Of a stretch of DNA of 16,862 nucleotides, positions 14,532 to 16,862 are shown one piece after another (position 1 is the stretch's first letter; each line of letters opens with the position of its first letter). The position numbers were made by a program, and so were the translations under genes. This DNA comes from Clostridiales bacterium. GTDB lineage: Bacteria; Bacillota; Clostridia; Lachnospirales; Lachnospiraceae. The DNA lies in assembly GCA_019423795.1 (NCBI GenBank), contig JAHZAT010000001.1, positions 1 through 16,862 on the forward strand, written 5' to 3'. A model generated the notes under the pieces. That model searched no databases. It was not told where the DNA came from and worked only from the letters and a program-made list of their open reading frames with translations.

Positions 14532-15218
14532 TTATTGCATTTTTAATAGTTGTATTTCATTGGCCAGTGCATCTTTAAATACTTCCACCAGATTATTGTT
14601 ACTGGAATACAGGCTAGTTGCTTCATAACGATTTGTAATCGCGCCTGTTAAAACGTCTTTGGAATCCGTGATCAATCGGATCTGTTCTTTCTTACATTCT
14701 GTCAGATAAACAGTTGCTCCTTGTAAATCAAATGGTTCATTCGTTATGATCACGACTTTCTTTCCTTCACTTACCATCTTCTCTAAGTATTCCCGAAACA
14801 TCTCCAGTCGTTCATTGTATACAGAGATATACGCACGCTCTTCTGCACAAAGCAGCATATCAATAATCTTATCGCAAATATGTTCTTCGCCTTTGATCGT
14901 CAGATATCCGCCTTCGTTCTTGCGTTTACTCGGAAGTTCCGCGATCAGCTCTGTCTTCTTCTGTTCCAGATGCCGGATCTTATTACTGCAGAATTCTTCG
15001 ATCGCTGCTGGTGTGTAACGAACTGTATCTTCCTCTTGTATATAGGCTGCGCCTTTGTCTACCAAGCCTGCCAGTGCATTGTAAGCGTTCGATCTTGAAA
15101 TCCCGCTTTGTTTGGCTGCCTCGTATCCGTTAAGGCTTCCTTCCAGTGTCAGTAAAATGTAAAGACTGGCTTCATGTCTTGTGAGTCCAAACTCCATCAG
15201 ACGCTCTACATTATCCAT
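14532..15218 (-). CDS. TrmB-family transcriptional regulator
   Basis: 228 residues from ATG 15216-15218. A GTG three codons upstream (15227) is the alternative, but GAGG sits 8 nt before the ATG and overlaps the region of the GTG, so the ATG is preferred. The N-terminus (MDNVERLMEFGLTRHEASLY) begins a winged helix-turn-helix of about 75 residues (AAKQSGISRSNAYNALAGL as the recognition region). A short coiled segment follows (NKIRHLEQKKTELIAEL), then a C-terminal domain resembling the TrmB phospholipase-D-like fold (YLTIKGEEHICDKIIDML). TrmB proteins usually sense sugars or other small molecules; the ligand here is unknown. It is the first gene of a unit with lysA and has a palindrome over its own -10, suggesting autoregulation and control of lysA. 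Confidence 0.8.
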   Translation of the reverse strand: MDNVERLMEFGLTRHEASLYILLTLEGSLNGYEAAKQSGISRSNAYNALAGLVDKGAAYIQEEDTVRYTPAAIEEFCSNKIRHLEQKKTELIAELPSKRKNEGGYLTIKGEEHICDKIIDMLLCAEERAYISVYNERLEMFREYLEKMVSEGKKVVIITNEPFDLQGATVYLTECKKEQIRLITDSKDVLTGAITNRYEATSLYSSNNNLVEVFKDALANEIQLLKMQ

Positions 15219-15244
15219 CACTTTCACCTCGTGTTCCTATCTAG

Positions 15245-15277
15245 GACTACTATAGTCGAATTAAAAAAGAATGTCAA
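15245..15277 (-). promoter_or_regulatory. Promoter of trmB-lysA unit with overlapping palindrome
   Basis: On the minus strand: TTGACA (15272-15277), 17-nt spacer, TATAGT (15249-15254). The -35 lies inside the stem of the terminator at 15263-15294. The palindrome GACTA-CTA-TAGTC (15245-15257) covers the -10 and is a good candidate operator for the TrmB-like regulator. Confidence 0.7.
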
Positions 15278-15294
15278 GGTTTCCTTGACATTCT
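15263..15294 (-). terminator. Intrinsic terminator of the two-gene membrane operon
   Basis: On the minus strand AGAATGTCAAGG / CCTTGACATTCT form a perfect 12-bp stem (15268-15279 / 15283-15294) with a 3-nt loop, followed by a run of six U (complement of 15263-15268). It lies 21 nt past the stop of the gene at 15316. Confidence 0.88.
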
Positions 15295-15315
15295 GAGAAT
15301 TTTTCTTGAGTTTTC

Positions 15316-16041
15316 CTACCACTCTTCGTCTTTTCCTAGATATTGTTTCCCACCAACTGTCATGATATCAAATTCGACATATGCGATATGATCTTTGCTT
15401 TCTCCATAAATGGTATATTGTTTTTTAACATTTTGAGCATCTTTTCGAATCTGCTGCAATCTGGCATACTGTTTCGCTTCTTTTGATGAAATCGTCTTTC
15501 GTTCATTTGTTTTGGACTCTGTAAGTTTAAAATTGTAATTATCAAAATTTGTATAATACGCTTCCAGCTTCTGTCTGTCTTTTACTTTCCAAAATACCGT
15601 CTGCATCATGGCTTTATCACTTGGATCAAGAAAGACCATATCACAGCCACTGTTTGATGAAAGTGCATAGACAGGTTCTGCTGCAGCTTTCCACCAAGAA
15701 ATGGTTTTGACAATCTTTTTGTCTGTCTGATTCATCGTTTCTTTCAGCCAAAATGCTGGTTTTCTGCCTTTCATAGAAGCTTCCAGATAACCAAAACTCA
15801 TGGCTCCATCTCCACCGCCATCAGCTGTCTCATAACGGTCTCCGTGATATGTAAATGTTGTAATATCTAAAAATGAATCCATTTGATCATGATTCCATTG
15901 ATAATATCCGATCTCTTTTTCATTCTTTGGTCCTTTTGTGATCTTGACCATATGATTCCAGCCGATCAAAACTGCTGCTATGAATGTACAGATTGTTATG
16001 ATACATCCAATGATCATGACTGTTTTTTTATTTTGTTTCAT
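15316..16041 (-). CDS. Membrane-anchored protein of unknown function
   Basis: 241 residues. Lys-rich N-terminus, then one membrane segment (about 8-28, VMIIGCIITICTFIAAVLIG) and a soluble, probably extracytoplasmic region of about 210 residues. The cysteine in the hydrophobic stretch is not in a clear lipobox. Landmarks: DITTFTYHGDRYETADGGGDGAMSFG, WWKAAAEPVY, a Lys/Glu-rich segment (about 170-205) and a final VEFDIMTVGGKQYLGKDEEW. I recognise no family. An AAGGAG site lies 6 nt before the ATG. The gene is second in a two-gene operon, 29 nt after the membrane protein at 16071, and the pair ends at a strong terminator. Confidence 0.75.
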   Translation of the reverse strand: MKQNKKTVMIIGCIITICTFIAAVLIGWNHMVKITKGPKNEKEIGYYQWNHDQMDSFLDITTFTYHGDRYETADGGGDGAMSFGYLEASMKGRKPAFWLKETMNQTDKKIVKTISWWKAAAEPVYALSSNSGCDMVFLDPSDKAMMQTVFWKVKDRQKLEAYYTNFDNYNFKLTESKTNERKTISSKEAKQYARLQQIRKDAQNVKKQYTIYGESKDHIAYVEFDIMTVGGKQYLGKDEEW

Positions 16042-16070
16042 TCCACTCTCCTTATGATCTTATGTAAAAT

Positions 16071-16499
16071 CTAGCTATATGCAATTGCTGTAAGAATAAA
16101 GAATACCAACATTAGCACACTGTGAAAATATAATTTTCTTCGGTCTTCTTCTTGTGCGATCAGTCCATATGTCATAATAAACCTTAGGATAATATTGATC
16201 ATCTGCAATGCATTAAATGCCTTCGTTGTTACTGTAATAGATCCTGAACCATGATCCAGTGCAAGGATAAGTCCAAAGATCAGCGTCATCAAATACATGA
16301 CAATGCATTGCACATAAAAGTAAAACTTATCTTCCCAAGCAAGTTTTAAGAATACATTTCTCTCGTCTTCTGCAAAAATTGCAATAAACATAAGGTTACA
16401 TAAACTTACAGATCCTATCTCTGGCTGTATAAAGATGATTATAACTGCCTGAATGATCATTAGGAGTAATGTGAACCATTGTTTTTTGATTGCTTGCAT
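16071..16499 (-). CDS. Small four-helix membrane protein of unknown function
   Basis: 142 residues from ATG 16497-16499 (MQAIKKQWFTLLLMIIQAVI). The start is chosen because AGGAGG lies 7 nt upstream; a longer frame begins with TTG at 16538 but would place this ribosome binding site inside the coding region. Four hydrophobic segments are seen (about 8-24, 31-42, 64-82, 93-108, with a last one near 120-140, so four or five). A conserved-looking loop contains FAEDERNVFLKLAWEDKFYFY. The family is not recognised. It is the first gene of an operon with the gene at 15316 and is read from the promoter at 16550-16578. Confidence 0.75.
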   Translation of the reverse strand: MQAIKKQWFTLLLMIIQAVIIIFIQPEIGSVSLCNLMFIAIFAEDERNVFLKLAWEDKFYFYVQCIVMYLMTLIFGLILALDHGSGSITVTTKAFNALQMINIILRFIMTYGLIAQEEDRRKLYFHSVLMLVFFILTAIAYS

Positions 16500-16549
16500 A
16501 TTTTCCCTCCTCTCCCTCTTTTTCATATCTTTATTCAAAAGATATTTTT

Positions 16550-16578
16550 AGTATATCTGGTACGTAATTAATTGTCTA
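16550..16578 (-). promoter_or_regulatory. Promoter of the two-gene membrane operon
   Basis: On the minus strand: TAGACA (16573-16578), 17-nt spacer, TATACT (16550-16555). Start predicted near 16543, giving a leader of about 45 nt. Confidence 0.6.
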
Positions 16579-16588
16579 TCTTTTTGTA

Positions 16589-16638
16589 TTGACATTTATA
16601 TTTATAATTGTTAATATATTCCATGTAAATATTTTACA
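16589..16638 (+). promoter_or_regulatory. Divergent promoter with palindrome at the start site
   Basis: TTGACA (16589-16594), 17-nt spacer, TAATAT (16612-16617). The 6-3-6 palindrome TGTAAA-TAT-TTTACA (16624-16638) lies at the predicted transcription start, a position typical of a repressor site. The leader to the gene at 16779 would be about 155 nt; I see no known riboswitch in it. Confidence 0.6.
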
Positions 16639-16778
16639 GTATGTTGAGATTTCTTCTTTCGTCTGTTTCCCAATCAAATATTTATCATATCATGAGTTTA
16701 TGTATCAATTAATTTATTTTCTTATCTAACAGTGCTTGCCACTATCTGTATTTTTTTATACAATGAAAGGAGAAACTT

Positions 16779-16862
16779 ATGAGTAAAAATAAAAAATCGC
16801 TGCAAGATGGTGTGCTCCCTGTCAAGAGGACAATAAAAAATAATAAATTTTTGTATCGTCAG
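16779..16862 (+). CDS. Protein N-terminus, 28 codons, function not determinable
   Basis: ATG 16779-16781, preceded by AAAGGAG 5 nt upstream; the frame is open to the right edge. The visible part reads MSKNKKSLQDGVLPVKRTIK then NNKFLYRQ: basic, soluble, no signal peptide. Similar basic leaders precede the first membrane helix in some ABC exporter proteins, but this is only a guess. Confidence 0.7.
   Translation, partial: MSKNKKSLQDGVLPVKRTIKNNKFLYRQ

Noticed and set aside
16500..16538. Extended TTG start of the small membrane protein
   Set aside because: A strong AGGAGG would lie inside the coding region, properly spaced for the ATG at 16499.
16736..16764. TTGCCA-N17-TACAAT as promoter for the gene at 16779
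   Set aside because: Transcription would start within the ribosome binding site; the promoter at 16589-16617 is better placed.

Overview
This window looks like chromosomal DNA from a low-GC, Gram-positive anaerobe in the Clostridia, most likely a Lachnospiraceae gut bacterium. The basis is AT-rich intergenic DNA, strong AGGAGG ribosome binding sites, a T-box leader, a two-subunit iron-sulfur L-serine dehydratase, a YhgE/Pip protein, and a GT2 + YfhO glycosylation pair. Genus and species cannot be read from the sequence alone. No rRNA, tRNA, CRISPR array, transposase or phage gene was seen.

Layout. Bases 1-613: the 5' end of a secreted protein gene (minus strand), preceded by a possible 23-codon mini-gene with its own promoter and terminator. 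614-3520: a large YhgE/Pip-type membrane protein with a strong promoter that overlaps a palindrome. 3568-7328: a two-gene operon (GT2 glycosyltransferase, then YfhO) that resembles the CsbB/YfhO lipid-linked sugar transfer system. 7364-8378: nudC, on the plus strand. 8383-10409: an isoleucine-type T-box leader and a bile-acid:sodium-symporter-family transporter, bracketed by two direct copies of a 271-bp structured repeat. 10552-10751: a different, very long hairpin. 10782-13077: operon sdaAB-sdaAA-cutC. 13174-15277: operon trmB-like regulator then lysA-like decarboxylase. 15263-16578: two small membrane-protein genes of unknown function. 16589-16862: a divergent promoter and the first 28 codons of a plus-strand gene.

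How the genes work together. Most of the window is housekeeping and envelope metabolism: L-serine breakdown to pyruvate, meso-diaminopimelate decarboxylation to lysine, NAD(H)/NAD-RNA hydrolysis and cell-surface glycosylation. The accessory signal is in the intergenic DNA. The 271-bp repeat occurs twice at about 94% identity, and its long stem carries two compensatory base-pair changes, so selection (or recent descent from a folded element) has kept the fold. The two copies enclose exactly one transcription unit, whose T-box specifier reads AUC (Ile). That ties a BASS-family transporter of unknown substrate to isoleucine supply. These points are the most useful for follow-up.
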